This document shows, piece after piece, positions 21,902-31,287 of a stretch of 64,000 nt of DNA. Made by a program: the position numbers and the translations under genes. Location: NCBI GenBank assembly GCA_026214975.1, contig CM047805.1:63968170-64032169 (forward strand). The letters are read 5' to 3'. The notes under the pieces were generated by a model that did not search any database, was not told the origin of the DNA, and was given only the letters and a program-made list of their open reading frames with translations. Positions within the stretch are counted from its first letter, which is position 1. The number at the start of each line of letters is the position of its first letter. This DNA is from Gentiana macrophylla (taxonomy: Eukaryota > Streptophyta > Magnoliopsida > Gentianales > Gentianaceae).

Positions 21902-22524
21902 TGTTAGTTTTATGACTTGATCTCTAAAACTGGTGGAACTAATCTGAAAGCTGAAACTGAGTTTTGTGAAGTGAAACTGAGTTTTGGGAAAAGCTGAGAA
22001 AATAGAGTTTTGGAGAAAACTGAGTTTTGTGGAAACTCGGTTTTGGAGGAAACTGAGTTTTGGTGAAAACTGAGTTCTGAGTTTGCTGAGTTCTACATCT
22101 AAGTTTGTTGATTACAAGTGATTTTTCTGAAAAGTGAGTTTTCTGGGAAAGTCAAGTTGGAGCTGAGTTTCGTCTGGTGGATAATAGCTGAAGCTGGGGT
22201 CCACATCTGGGGTATTTATGACAATTCCGCCAAAGATCTTTGGCGGTTAGGGTTTGGGATTTGTGCCTATAAATACCGAAGTTGTAATCAATGCAAAGTG
22301 TGTCTTTTAAAGTGTTATTCACACACTTGTGAAAACCTTGTAATTCTGTGCATAATAACATATCTCATTTTCTATCCGTGGAGTAGTCGGCACAACGCCG
22401 GAAACCACGTTAAATCACCGTGTTCTCTCTGTTTCTGTGTTTTATCAATTTTACCTTATTTTTACTGTTAGATTGCATCTGTTTATCTTTCTTCAAGTGC
22501 AAGTTTCCCGTCTGTGTTTTAACA
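21902..22524 (+). repeat. 5' LTR of the nested copia element
   Basis: Begins TGTTAGTTTTATGAC, ends GTTTTAACA, 623 bp. The U3 part (21945-22085) is built of short repeats of AAACTGAGTTTTGG. TATAAATA at 22268-22275 is the likely core promoter. The partner LTR is at 26785-27391. Confidence 0.9.
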
Positions 22525-22527
22525 AAC

Positions 22528-22540
22528 TGGTATCGGAGTG
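22528..22540 (+). promoter_or_regulatory. Primer binding site
   Basis: TGGTATCGGAGTG, three bases after the LTR, matches the initiator-methionine-tRNA site TGGTATCAGAGC with a change in the middle. It fixes orientation as plus. Confidence 0.8.
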
Positions 22541-22678
22541 TCAAGTTCAAGATTCGGAGAGATTTGCAGGCTGAACGGAGTTGATCTTCACCAAGACCGG
22601 TGACCGGTGCTAGGATTTTATGATCAAAGATTTGTTCTTTAACAAGAAAGATGTCAGTAGTTAACGTAAATATTGATA

Positions 22679-23400
22679 AATTTATAAGGAGGAACTGTTT
22701 CTGTCTGTGGAAAATCAAGATGCGGGCCTTGTTAAAACAACAAGGATTGTGGACTTCTTTATCCGGTAAATGAGATGCCAGTGCAGCAGATTACGCCAGT
22801 CTGGAGAAGAAAGCACATTCCACCATCATGTTGTGCTTATCTCGATGATGTTATCACGAGAGTTCTTTGAGGAAGACACATTTGCTAAGTTATGGTCAAA
22901 TCTTGAAACACTGTATATGACTAAGTCATTGACCAACAAGTTGCTGCTAAAGCAGAGGCTGTTTAGTCTAAGGATGCATGAGGGGGCTCAGCTGAGAGAT
23001 CATCTTGATCAGTTAAACACAATATTACTTGATCTCAGGAATATTGATGTGAAGATTGAGGATGAAGATGCATCTCTGATTCTGTTGGTATCACTACCAG
23101 CTTCATATGAGAACTTTGTAAAGTCCTTCATAGTTGGGAAGGATACAGATTCATTGGAAGATGTAAGGTCAGCTTTACATACTAGGGAGATGAGACATAA
23201 GGCAGCTAAGGCAGACAGTCAGGCTGTTTGACTAGTAGTCAGTAGCAGTGGTGGAAAAGGGCATGGACATCAGTTTGGGAAGAAGAAGAAATCCAAGAAG
23301 ACAGGGTCCAAAGGTCCTAAATCCATAGATGTTTGCAATTACTGTAAGGAGCGGGGACATTGGAAGTCCAACTTTCCAAAGAAAAAAGCGGCAGAAGAAA
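22679..23400 (+). pseudogene. Copia gag (decayed)
   Basis: The Gag capsid and nucleocapsid part. The capsid region has LWKIKMRALLKQQGLW, then after frame changes the 153-codon stretch 22770-23231 with SNLETLYMTKSLTNKLLLKQ, LFSLRMHEGAQLRDHLDQLN and LLVSLPASYENF. A stop at 23229 ends this frame and reading continues to a zinc knuckle at 23334-23374, CNYCKERGHWKSNF. The knuckle should be C-X2-C-X4-H-X4-C, but the last position is phenylalanine, so zinc binding would be impaired. The start is uncertain because the N-terminal frame is broken. Confidence 0.85.
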
Positions 23401-23469
23401 CGATTTGGGCAGCGAGGTCACATTGCAAAGCAGAGTTTGATTCAAAGAAGGATATGGTTCTAAAAGCTG

Positions 23470-24560
23470 GAGAATCTGAACATCATGTTGATGTGTGGAT
23501 TCTGGACTCTGGAGCATCTTATCATATTTGTCCACACAGATAGTGGTTCTCAAGTTATCAACAGATAGATGGTGGTCATATAGCTATGGCAAACAGCAAG
23601 GTCTGCAAGATAGTTAGGATTGGCTCAGTTCAGTTGAGGACAGAGGATGGTAAATTATGTATGTTGAGTGAAGTTAGACATGTTCCACAGATGACCAAGA
23701 ACTTGGTATCTCTCAGTCTTTTAGACAGCAAGGGATTCAGTTTTAAGGGTGAAGGTGGAAAACATAGTGTCTACAAAAACTCAGTTTCAGTTCTCAGGGG
23801 AGTCAAAAGGGGAACCTTGTATATTTTGCAAGGATCAGTTGTGTCTGGGTCTACTGTTGTAGCATCTGCTGAAGTTCATCAGTCACAGTTGACAAAACTG
23901 TGGCACATGAGATTGGGTCATATGGGTGAAAGAGGGATGCAGATTCTTTCTCAGAAAGATATTCTTGGGGGATGTAAGGTCAAGAATCTGGACTTTTGTG
24001 AGCATTGTGTGTTTGGGAAGCTTCATAGGGGCATGTTCTCAAAAGGGATACACAGCACAAAGTCATCACATGATTACATTCATTATGATTGTTGGGAGCC
24101 ATCAAAGGTGGAGTCATTGAGTGGTCACAGATATTTTGTGTCATTCATATATGACTATTCAAGAAAGACTTGGGTGGTGATGATGAACACAAAAGTGAGG
24201 CATTCAAGAGCTTCATGCAATGGAAGGCTCTAGTTGAAAATCAGTTGGGGAAGAAGATCAAGTGGCTTCATAAGATAATGGTCTGGAATTCTGCTGGAAT
24301 GAGTTTGATGAGTTGTGCAGAAATGAGGGTATTGCCAGACATCATACAGTCAGGAATACTCCTCAGCAAAATGGCGTAGCTGAAAGAATGAATCAAACTC
24401 TTCTGGAGAGATCAAGATGCATGCTCTCATGCTGGTTTGTCAAGAATATTTTGGGCAGAAGCTATAAGCACAGCTTGTTACTTAATCAACAGAAGTCCTC
24501 ACACAGGGATCAATTTCAAGACACCAGTTGAAATGTCGTCAGGAAAGCCTACTGATTACT
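23470..24560 (+). pseudogene. Copia protease and integrase (decayed)
   Basis: The protease active site is DSGAS (first codon at 23505), followed by YHICPHR and a stop. A long open part at 23586-24233 holds the rest of the protease, the GAG-pre-integrase domain LWHMRLGHMGERG with C-X2-C (FCEHCVFGK), and the integrase core with HYDCWEP (first acidic residue) and FIYDYSRKTWV. A frameshift follows. The third part, TPQQNGVAERMNQTLLERSRCML and SWFVKN then WAEAISTACYLINRSP, lies at 24355-24500 in other frames. The normal D-D-E triad cannot be made as one protein. Confidence 0.88.
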
Positions 24561-25495
24561 CAGTTCTAAGGATATTTGGAAGCACAATTTACTATCATGT
24601 TAGAAAAGGGAAACTGGAACCAAGGGCCAAGAAAGGAGTGTTTGTGGGGTATGGTGATGGAGTTAAGGGATATAGAATTTGGTCATCAGCAGAAAATAGG
24701 GTCATTCTCAGCAGAGATACATTTTTTGATGAAAATTCTATGCTCAGTTCATCAGTGGGGAGGATAATCAAATCGAAACCAGTGTTGGCGAGAAAACTCG
24801 GCAAGAAGGTGGAGCTTCAGGTGGATTCAGCTGAGATGCAACACTCAGCTGAACAAAGTCAGTTTTCATCTGATCTGGTTACTCAACCGAAGCCCGAATC
24901 AAGCCGATCGGTGAAGCAGGGGTTAGCCGAAAGCGTCAAAAGCGATATTGGTTAGCAAAGTATAGCTGTCAGCAGAGCTAGAAGATCCAATGTTGGGATA
25001 CCTCCCAGAAGGTATGGGTTTGAAGATTTGGCTGGATATGCACTTCAAGTTGTAGAAGAGGTGGATGGTTTTGAACCTTCGACTTACAAGGAAGCGGTGA
25101 CATGTTCTGAGTCGTCTCAATGGCTTGCTTCTATGAGAGATGAAATGGAGTCATTACTGAAGAATCAGAATTGCGATCTTGTTAAACATCCAGTTGATAA
25201 GAGAGTTGTTACATGCAAATGGATCTTCAAGAAAAAGGAAGGAATGACTGAGACAGAAGGAGTCAAGTATAAGGCACGTTTGGTTGCTAGAGGGTTCAGT
25301 CAGAAAGAAGGGGTGGACTTTGATGAGATATTCTCACCAGTAGTCAGACATACTTCAATCAGAGCGTTACTAGTAATAGTGGCACAGCAAGACCTTGAAC
25401 TTGAGCAGTTAGATGTGAAGACAGCTTTTCTACATGGTGAGGTAGGCAAAGAGATGTATATGACTCAGCCAAAGAGATTTCAAGTTCCTGGTTAA
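24437..25495 (+). pseudogene. Copia integrase C-terminus to reverse transcriptase
   Basis: TPVEMSSGKPTDYSVLRIFG opens the stretch linking integrase to reverse transcriptase, with the KKGVFVGYGDGVKGYRIW motif of copia integrases. A serine- and glutamine-rich linker follows. A stop near 24955 separates it from the reverse transcriptase start, WDLVKHPVDKRVV-like followed by CKWIFKKKEG, YKARLVARGFSQKEGVDF and VKTAFLHGEVGKEMYMTQP. The frame ends at TAA in 25494-25496. Conserved blocks are intact apart from these breaks. Confidence 0.88.
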
Positions 25496-26622
25496 GAAGC
25501 ATTTGTTTGTAAGCTAAAAAAGTCCTTGTACGGATTGAAGCAGGATCCTAGACAATAGTATAAAATGTTTGGTAGTTACATGATCCAACTGGGTTATAGC
25601 AGAAGTCCATATGATTGTTGTGTCTACAATAGTAAGCTAGAGATGGATCATACATCTATCTTGTTTTGTATGTGGATGATATGCTGATAGCTGCAAGAAA
25701 GAAGTCTGATATTCAGAATCTGAAAGACCTTTTTAGTGCTCAATTTGAAATGAAAGATTTGGGTGCAGCCAAGAAAATCTGGGGATGGAGATCTTAAGAG
25801 ATAGAAGTCAGAAGAACTGTTTTTATCTCAGCATGGCTATATACAAAAGATTTTGGCCAAATATGGTATGTCTGCTGCAAAGCCAATAGATACTCACATG
25901 GCGTCAAATGTTCATTTGATAGTTTATGCTTCACAGTCAGCTGAGGAGAAGGAATATATGTCAAAAGTTCCATTGCTAGTGCAGTTGGCAGTCTGATGTA
26001 TGCCATGGTGTGCACTAGGCCTGATCTGGCTCAGGCAGTCAGTGTTGTCAGCAGGTTTATGGCTCAACTTGAAAAGGAACACTAGAAAGCTGTGAAAAGA
26101 ATGTTCAGGTCCCTTAAGGGTACAGCTGATGTTGGTCTTATTTATGGAGGTGATACTCAAAGTTTGGTCACAGGATACTGTGATGATGATTATGCAGGTG
26201 ATGTGAACAGTAGAAAATCAATGGCTGGTTATCTTTTCATATTGGGGAATTCAGTTGTCAGCTGGAAAGAAACTCTACAAATAACAGTAGCTTTATCAAC
26301 AACTGAGGCAGAGTATATGGCTCTTACTGAAGCAGCCAAGGAATCAATCTGGTTGAAGGGTCTAGTCAGTGATTTGGGGCTGCATCAGGATCAAGCTGAG
26401 ATTTATTGTGACAGTTTGAGTGCAATTTGTCTAGCTTAGGACCAGGTTCATCATGAGAGAACCAAGCATATTGATGTGAGATATCATTTTCTGAGAAATG
26501 AGAAGAGGGTTGTAGTGAAGAAGATCAGCACCAAGGAAAATCATGCTGATATGTTTACTAAACCAGTTCAACAAAGCAAGTTTCAGTTGTTTCTGGACTT
26601 GCTTAACATTCAAAGCTTATAA
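25496..26622 (+). pseudogene. Copia reverse transcriptase end and RNase H
   Basis: The second half of reverse transcriptase contains KKSLYGLKQ, YSRSPYDCCVY and the catalytic YVDDM at 25669-25683, interrupted by several frame changes. RNase H follows at 26160-26622 with [31 protein letters not shown] and [13 protein letters not shown], where a TAG replaces lysine. The end of the polyprotein is KISTKENHADMFTKP, then LLNIQSL and a stop at 26622. The catalytic acidic residues are still visible. Confidence 0.88.
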
Positions 26623-26770
26623 TCCATTTTCTGGAAACTCATTTGAGGGCAGGTCAGCTGAGTGGATTCTGTGGAGAAGTCTGGTACAAGTACATCCTGG
26701 CATTGACGAATGCATCTGGTACAAGTACATATGAATTATGCAATCTGATGACGTTGAATGAGAGTTCAAG

Positions 26771-26784
26771 TCAAGGTGGGGATT
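26771..26784 (+). promoter_or_regulatory. Polypurine tract of the nested copia element
   Basis: CAAGGTGGGGAT lies directly before the 3' LTR, in the position of the primer for plus-strand synthesis. The related element has AAGGTGGAGAT at 54380-54390. Confidence 0.75.
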
Positions 26785-27391
26785 TTTTTGTTTTGTGACT
26801 TGATCTCTAAAGCTGGTGGAACTAATCTGAAAGTTGAAACTGAGTTTTGTGAAGTGAAACTGAGTTTTGGGAAAAGCTGAGAAAACTGAGTTTTGGAGAA
26901 AACTGAGTTTTATGGAAACTGAGTTTTGGAGGAAACTGAGTTTTGGTGGAAACTGAGTTCTGAGTTTGCTGAGTTCAACATCTGAGTTTGTTGATTACAA
27001 GTGAGTTTTCTAGGAAAGTCAGTTTGGAGCTGAGTTTCGTCTGGTGGATAACAGTTCGAGCTGGGGTCCACATTTGGGGTATTTATGACAATTCCGACAA
27101 ATATCTTTGGCGGTTAGGGTTTGGGATTTGTGCCTATAAATACCGAAGTTGTAATCAATGCAAAGTGTGTCTTTCAAAGTGTTATTCACACACTTGTGAA
27201 AATCTTGTAATTCTGTGCATAATAAAATATCTCATTTTCTGTCCGTGGAGTAGACAACACAACTCCGGAAACCACGTTAAATCACCGTGTTCCCTTTGTT
27301 TCTATGTTTTATCAATTTTTCCTTATTTTTACTATTAGTTTGCTTCTGTTTATCTTTCTTCAAGTGCAAGTTTCTCGTCTGTGTTTTAACA
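26785..27391 (+). repeat. 3' LTR of the nested copia element
   Basis: Matches the 5' LTR over its length; ends GTTTTAACA. The first five bases are altered to T residues, so its start is inferred by alignment. TATAAATA lies at 27135-27142. Followed by GTGTT (27392-27396). Confidence 0.9.
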
Positions 27392-27545
27392 GTGTTCAAG
27401 ATGGCTTTGTGAAGCTTGTACTTGTTCCTTCACATTAGCAGTTGGCCGACATCTTTACAAGGCCACTAGATGGCCCATTATTCCATTCACTGTTAGACTG
27501 CCTCAATCTCAAAGACCTTTATGGCTCCCCAATTCCATCTTGGGG
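27392..27545 (+). pseudogene. Ty1/copia pol C-terminus (right part)
   Basis: This continues the reading interrupted at 21901: VQDGFVKLVLVPSH, a stop, QLADIFTRPLDGPLFHSLL, then DCLNLKDLYGSPIPSWG. ADIFT(K/R)PL is the conserved end of copia RNase H. It is followed by the LTR at 27546. Confidence 0.85.
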
Positions 27546-27828
27546 GTATTACGTAATATGGTTTAGTTTGTTTTAGTTATTACATAATCTAGTTTAGTTA
27601 TTACATAATTGATTTGGTTTACCTTGTAAGTAGTATAATAATGATAGTTGTGTGTGTAATAGTTGGTGAAGACACCTAATATAAATAGAGAATATTCTGG
27701 ATATTCATTCATATGGTAAGAAAATGTACAAAAACAATTTTCCCTTTTCTTCCTTTCGCAATTACTCTCAATAGAAACCCTAGATTTGCTTTCCTAATCG
27801 AAAAGTGGATTTGATTCCACTTTTCTTC
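27546..27828 (+). repeat. Short 3' LTR of the split copia element
   Basis: A purine run CTTGGGGGT precedes TTACGTAATATGG. The segment contains a TATAAATAG box at 27680 and a leader with AAACCCTAG, and ends near CTTCAACC. Length and position after the pol end support an LTR. The 5' partner is not in the window, so the ends are approximate. Confidence 0.6.
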
Positions 27829-27830
27829 AA

Positions 27831-28130
27831 CCGCTGCATGAAAGAAATAGAATCCGTCTCGACATGCACTCGATGAAACCCTATAGATGCTGCAAGAAAG
27901 ATAGCCTGGTGAAGTAGTGTAAGCTCCAAGGACTCAACATCCAGATTAACCCAAATACGTTGAGGGATTGCATGAACAACCAGTCCTGCACGGTCTATAA
28001 TAATAACTCCAATGGGTGACGCCTCATCCGTGCTCGAGGCGTCTGTGTTGATTTTAAAGGTACCATGAGGTGGCGGGGTCCATGCAGACGGACAGTTCCC
28101 CGGATCCGACCTGACAGCATGGACAGAACC
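27831..28130 (-). pseudogene. RNase H-like (RVT_3 type) fragment
   Basis: On the minus strand the reading WTPPPHGTFKINTDASSTD opens a plant RNase H-like domain, then GVIIIDRAGLVVHAIPQRI, DVESLELTLLHQAIFLAASI and GFHRVHVETDSISF. The three acidic catalytic positions (INTD, the glutamate in SLEL, ETDS) are present. This RVT_3 domain is found at the C-terminus of plant L1-like LINEs and in related free-standing genes. Upstream sequence (28140-28390) is broken by stops but contains a related acidic-helical stretch. No start codon is identifiable, and the frame runs into an LTR on its 3' side. Treated as a LINE or gene remnant. Confidence 0.65.
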
Positions 28131-28601
28131 AGGAATTGATGTCTGGGTGGGCTAGTGAACTATATTTCTATGATCAGGTGGGCTGAAGTAAAACAACTAA
28201 CAGAGTTGGACTGAATTATATAAGAATTTTTATGTATCGAAAACACCCAATTAAGCCAACCCCTGGTTCCATCCATGCCCGACAAGATGCGAATTAGTAG
28301 AAGAGATAAATTCCACCGCCGCCTCCGTAGCATGGAGGATGAATCCCCCAATATTGATCGGCTTATCCTCAAATAATTAACCAGGCGCATCTAGTTTTCC
28401 AAATGAACCACAACGTCGAGACAAGAATCCCTACCTACTCCTTGTCACAACTATCCTACATGAATTACAAGAATCTCGAAAAGTCCACATTAGTCAGCAA
28501 CGCCGATTTCACCTTCCTGTTCGGCACTACGCCCAAACCTCCCGATGAACCACACAATCGAATAAGAGTAACCACAATGAAGACCTTTTCTTCTCCCTAA
28601 T
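28131..28601. other. Sequence between RNase H fragment and facing-LTR element
   Basis: On the minus strand it contains broken reading possibly upstream of the RNase H-like domain. On the plus strand there is a 65-codon open frame (28403-28600) without recognisable features. No gene is supported. It ends in CTAAT (28597-28601), the left target-site copy of the next element. Confidence 0.3.
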
Positions 28602-28946
28602 TGATGTGATCCGGTTCATGCTCGGAGGATACCATCATTCGTGCTATTTATTGATATTATTTAATTAATTAGGAGTTGGTTTTATTTTATATTGGATTTT
28701 TAGCACTTTATTTATTTATTCTTTTATTAGCCAATAGGAACATTTCGTTTCTGGCCAATAGGAAGTAGGCACATTTTTCATAGTGGGCATTTATCCCACA
28801 TTGCTTTTTAGTTTCTAGTTCTTTTGGTTGTAAGCCTATATAAGGCAAACACTAGCTATTCATTCGGTAGACAATTATTTTATGAGAAATCAAATTATTG
28901 AGTTTTACTCAACCAAGTCATAAGGCTTGAAAATCACTTGCGAGAT
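28602..28946 (+). repeat. Left LTR arm (truncated, inverted)
   Basis: Begins TGATGTGATCCGG and ends at CTTGCGAG, after which it diverges from the right copy. Contains TATATAAGG at 28841 in the plus orientation. Confidence 0.8.
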
Positions 28947-29324
28947 ACGGGCTGCATTGGATGTATCTGACAACCCGGTGTCCGCTTCATTTGACGTATC
29001 ATCATGTACCTGCAAAGAAGATGCAACAAGGCTGGAACAAGAATTGAGTAACACTGCAGCTTCTTGTGCCTCATTCAAAATCAACTCCTCGTGTTCTTCT
29101 TCAACAATAGACTCCTCGTGACATCTCTACTTTCTCACCCACTAATTCAGGTTCATTCACCGCCACCACACTCTCACCTTCCTTCTTGTTCAACTCATCC
29201 TCACGAGTACTCACAACCTCCTCGGTTTTCTCTTCAATCAATTCTTTGTCTTGTTTTGATGCAAGTTTCAAACGATCGTTTTCCTCCATTACATGCCCCT
29301 GCAAAGTTTTTAGCGAACCGAACC

Positions 29325-29759
29325 TTATCTTTGTGAGCCTCGTTGGGGATAACGCAACGAGCGTAAGCTTTTACCCTTATGGCGCAAGGTGTAGTTATTT
29401 GCATACCCATCATAAGTAACTCTTCTATCAAACTTCCAAGGTCTTCCAAGTAATAGATGGTCGATGTGCATGGGGACTACATCACATAAAACTACACCAT
29501 CGAGTTTACCAAGATTGAAGGAGATTAAGGCCTGTTGGGTAACCCGCATTTCACCAACATCATTCAGCCATGTCAACGTATATGGTTGAGGATGGGGTAT
29601 AGTAGGAATGGATAATTTACTAATCACATACGTACTAACTAAGTTAGCACAAAAATCAGGTTCAATGATCATAGAGCATAGCCTCTCACCAATAAAACAA
29701 CGTGTACGAAAAAAATCGCTTTCAACATCACCTTGCACACTATTATCTCTTTCTGTCAT
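29325..29759 (-). pseudogene. Ty3/gypsy protease region
   Basis: A 144-codon minus-strand frame reads CFIGERLCSMIIEPDFCANL, then VSTYVISKLSIPTIPHPQPY, TLTWLNDVGEMRVTQQALIS and VVPMHIDHLLLGRPWKFDRR. This is the retropepsin region of gypsy chromovirus-like Gag-Pol, in which C-X-(V/M)-IIDGGS normally carries the active site. Here the DGGS position reads EPDF, so the catalytic aspartate is lost. Downstream, HLLLGRPWQFDR is a standard block. Weaker antisense readings around 29100-29300 and 28950-29100 are acidic and could be further pol or gag parts. Upstream gag is not recognisable. Confidence 0.75.
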
Positions 29760-30001
29760 TGTCTCAAAGAAAAGACCTCACAAACTCATGTGTTTGCACT
29801 CCCCTCTTTCTAGGTCGTATAAAGTACCCTTGTCAAATTAACCAGAAGAGCGAGCAAAAGTAAATAGCAATCAAAACCGACTCTCTAGAAGGGACACTAG
29901 GTGTGCAGACCGAGAAAATGTATAGAAATGAGTGGGATGGTGTGGGAAGAGTTGCTAATGTGAGTAAGAAAGGTGAGAAGCAAAAGGCACGGAAGAAGTA
30001 A

Positions 30002-30076
30002 TGAAATTAGGTGACTGTAATATTTCACGGGTGTGAAAATTCTCACACCTGGGTGTGATATTTTCGTCAATTGCAG

Positions 30077-30108
<32 letters not shown>

Positions 30109-30507
30109 GAGACTACAAAAATGTCACAGGTGTGAAATTTGACACACCGGGGTGTGAAGCTCACGTCCAAATTTGCAGCACTTTTTTTTTTTTTTTTTTT
30201 TTTGTAATCTGGTCGAACAAAAAGAAAAAAAATAAATAAATAAATAAAATTAGGTCAAACTTTTAGGTGGGATGCACAGCCGCCCAAAAAAAGGAAAAGC
30301 TGTTGGTAGAATTTTTTTTTTTTTTTCAATTTAATTTTTTAATATTCGGCTGTTGCACAGGGGATTGACAGGTGAATCAAAAGCAAAACAAATATGCAAC
30401 TCAATACGAGAATTCTAACAGGACGCAAACAGGAGATCAAGAAACGCAAACTTTTTTTTTTTTTTTTTTATGATGGTTGAACAGAGGAACAAAATCAACA
30501 GGAAAAA

Positions 30508-30552
<45 letters not shown>

Positions 30553-30560
30553 GTTATGAC
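30002..30560. repeat. Homopolymer-T tracts with paired palindromic units
   Basis: Long T runs lie near 30079-30108, 30181-30203, 30313-30326, 30451-30469 and 30511-30550. The first two each follow a similar 60-base unit made of GGTGTGAAA and TTTCACACC words that can fold back on themselves, so unit plus T-tract appears duplicated. On the minus strand, where the gypsy coding runs, these are poly-A tracts within the leader. Frames through them are composition artefacts. Confidence 0.65.
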
Positions 30561-30750
30561 GATGCAAGAAAAACAGGAACGAATTTTTATTTTTTTGTTT
30601 TTGTTTTTGTATTGATGATGATGATGAACAGCAGCAGCAATAATGCGCAGGATTATTTTTTTGGTTTTGTTTTGGAATTAACGGAATAAAAGGAAAACAA
30701 AATAAAATGGGTATTTGCTCACCGAAGTTCTTTGAGCTTTCACATTAATT

Positions 30751-31282
30751 GATGTGATTAGGTTGGAATCGGATCCGATGTTTTGCCCAGGAAGTAACTA
30801 AGGGAACAATGACGAGCCAATGATCCTGCAGACGCAGTAATCCAACTAAATCGTAGGCAGAGAACGCCCAACAAATGCTCACAATGCTGGTAAATCCTCA
30901 AAGGGGTGAACTTTCTACGACAAAGAAAATTCTCACTCGCAAGTGATTTTCAAGCCTTATGACTTGGTTGAGTAAAACTCAATAATTTGATTTCTCATAA
31001 AATAATTGTCTACCGAATGAATAATTTAGTGTTTCATTTTTATATAGAACTACAACCAAAAGTTAACTAAACTAAAAAGAATGTGGGATAAATGCCCACT
31101 ATGAAAAATGTGCTTACTTCCTATGGCATTTAAACGAAATGTTCTATTAATTTAATAAAAGAATAAATAAATAAAGTCGCTTAAAAATCCAATATAAAAT
31201 AAAACCAACTCCTAATTAATTAAATAATATCAATAAATAGCACGAATGATGGTATCCTCCGAGCATGAACCGGATCACATCA
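30751..31282 (-). repeat. Right LTR (full, minus orientation)
   Basis: Read on the minus strand it starts TGATGTGATCC at 31282 and ends AATCACATCA at 30751, giving 532 bp with perfect terminal inverted nonamers. Its first 345 bases match the left arm in inverted orientation. No clear primer binding site follows it. Confidence 0.7.
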
Positions 31283-31287
31283 CTAAT

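Larger units (their letters stand above)
21902..27391 (+). mobile_element. Ty1/copia element, full-length, nested (Tork-like)
   Basis: A complete 5.5-kb element has LTRs at both ends, a methionine-tRNA primer site, gag, protease, integrase, reverse transcriptase and RNase H in copia order, a polypurine tract and a perfect GTGTT target duplication. Gag words such as TLYMTKSLTNKLLLKQRL fit the Tork lineage. The polyprotein has several stops and frameshifts, so this copy is inactive. A second member of the family is at 41918-54913. Confidence 0.92.
28602..31282. mobile_element. Gypsy-derived element with facing LTR arms
   Basis: The left arm 28602-28946 is the reverse complement of the right arm 30938-31282. 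Both ends read TGATGTGATCC inward. The right arm is part of a fuller LTR running to about 30751, where ATCACATCA in the antisense direction forms the other end. CTAAT flanks both sides (28597-28601 and 31283-31287), a 5-bp target duplication as made by retroelement integrase. The interior carries an antisense gypsy protease region. In a normal element the two LTRs would point the same way, so this is an aberrant integration or rearranged product. Confidence 0.7.

Noticed and set aside
30477..30689. Phenylalanine-run frame across T-tracts
   Set aside because: Homopolymer artefact.
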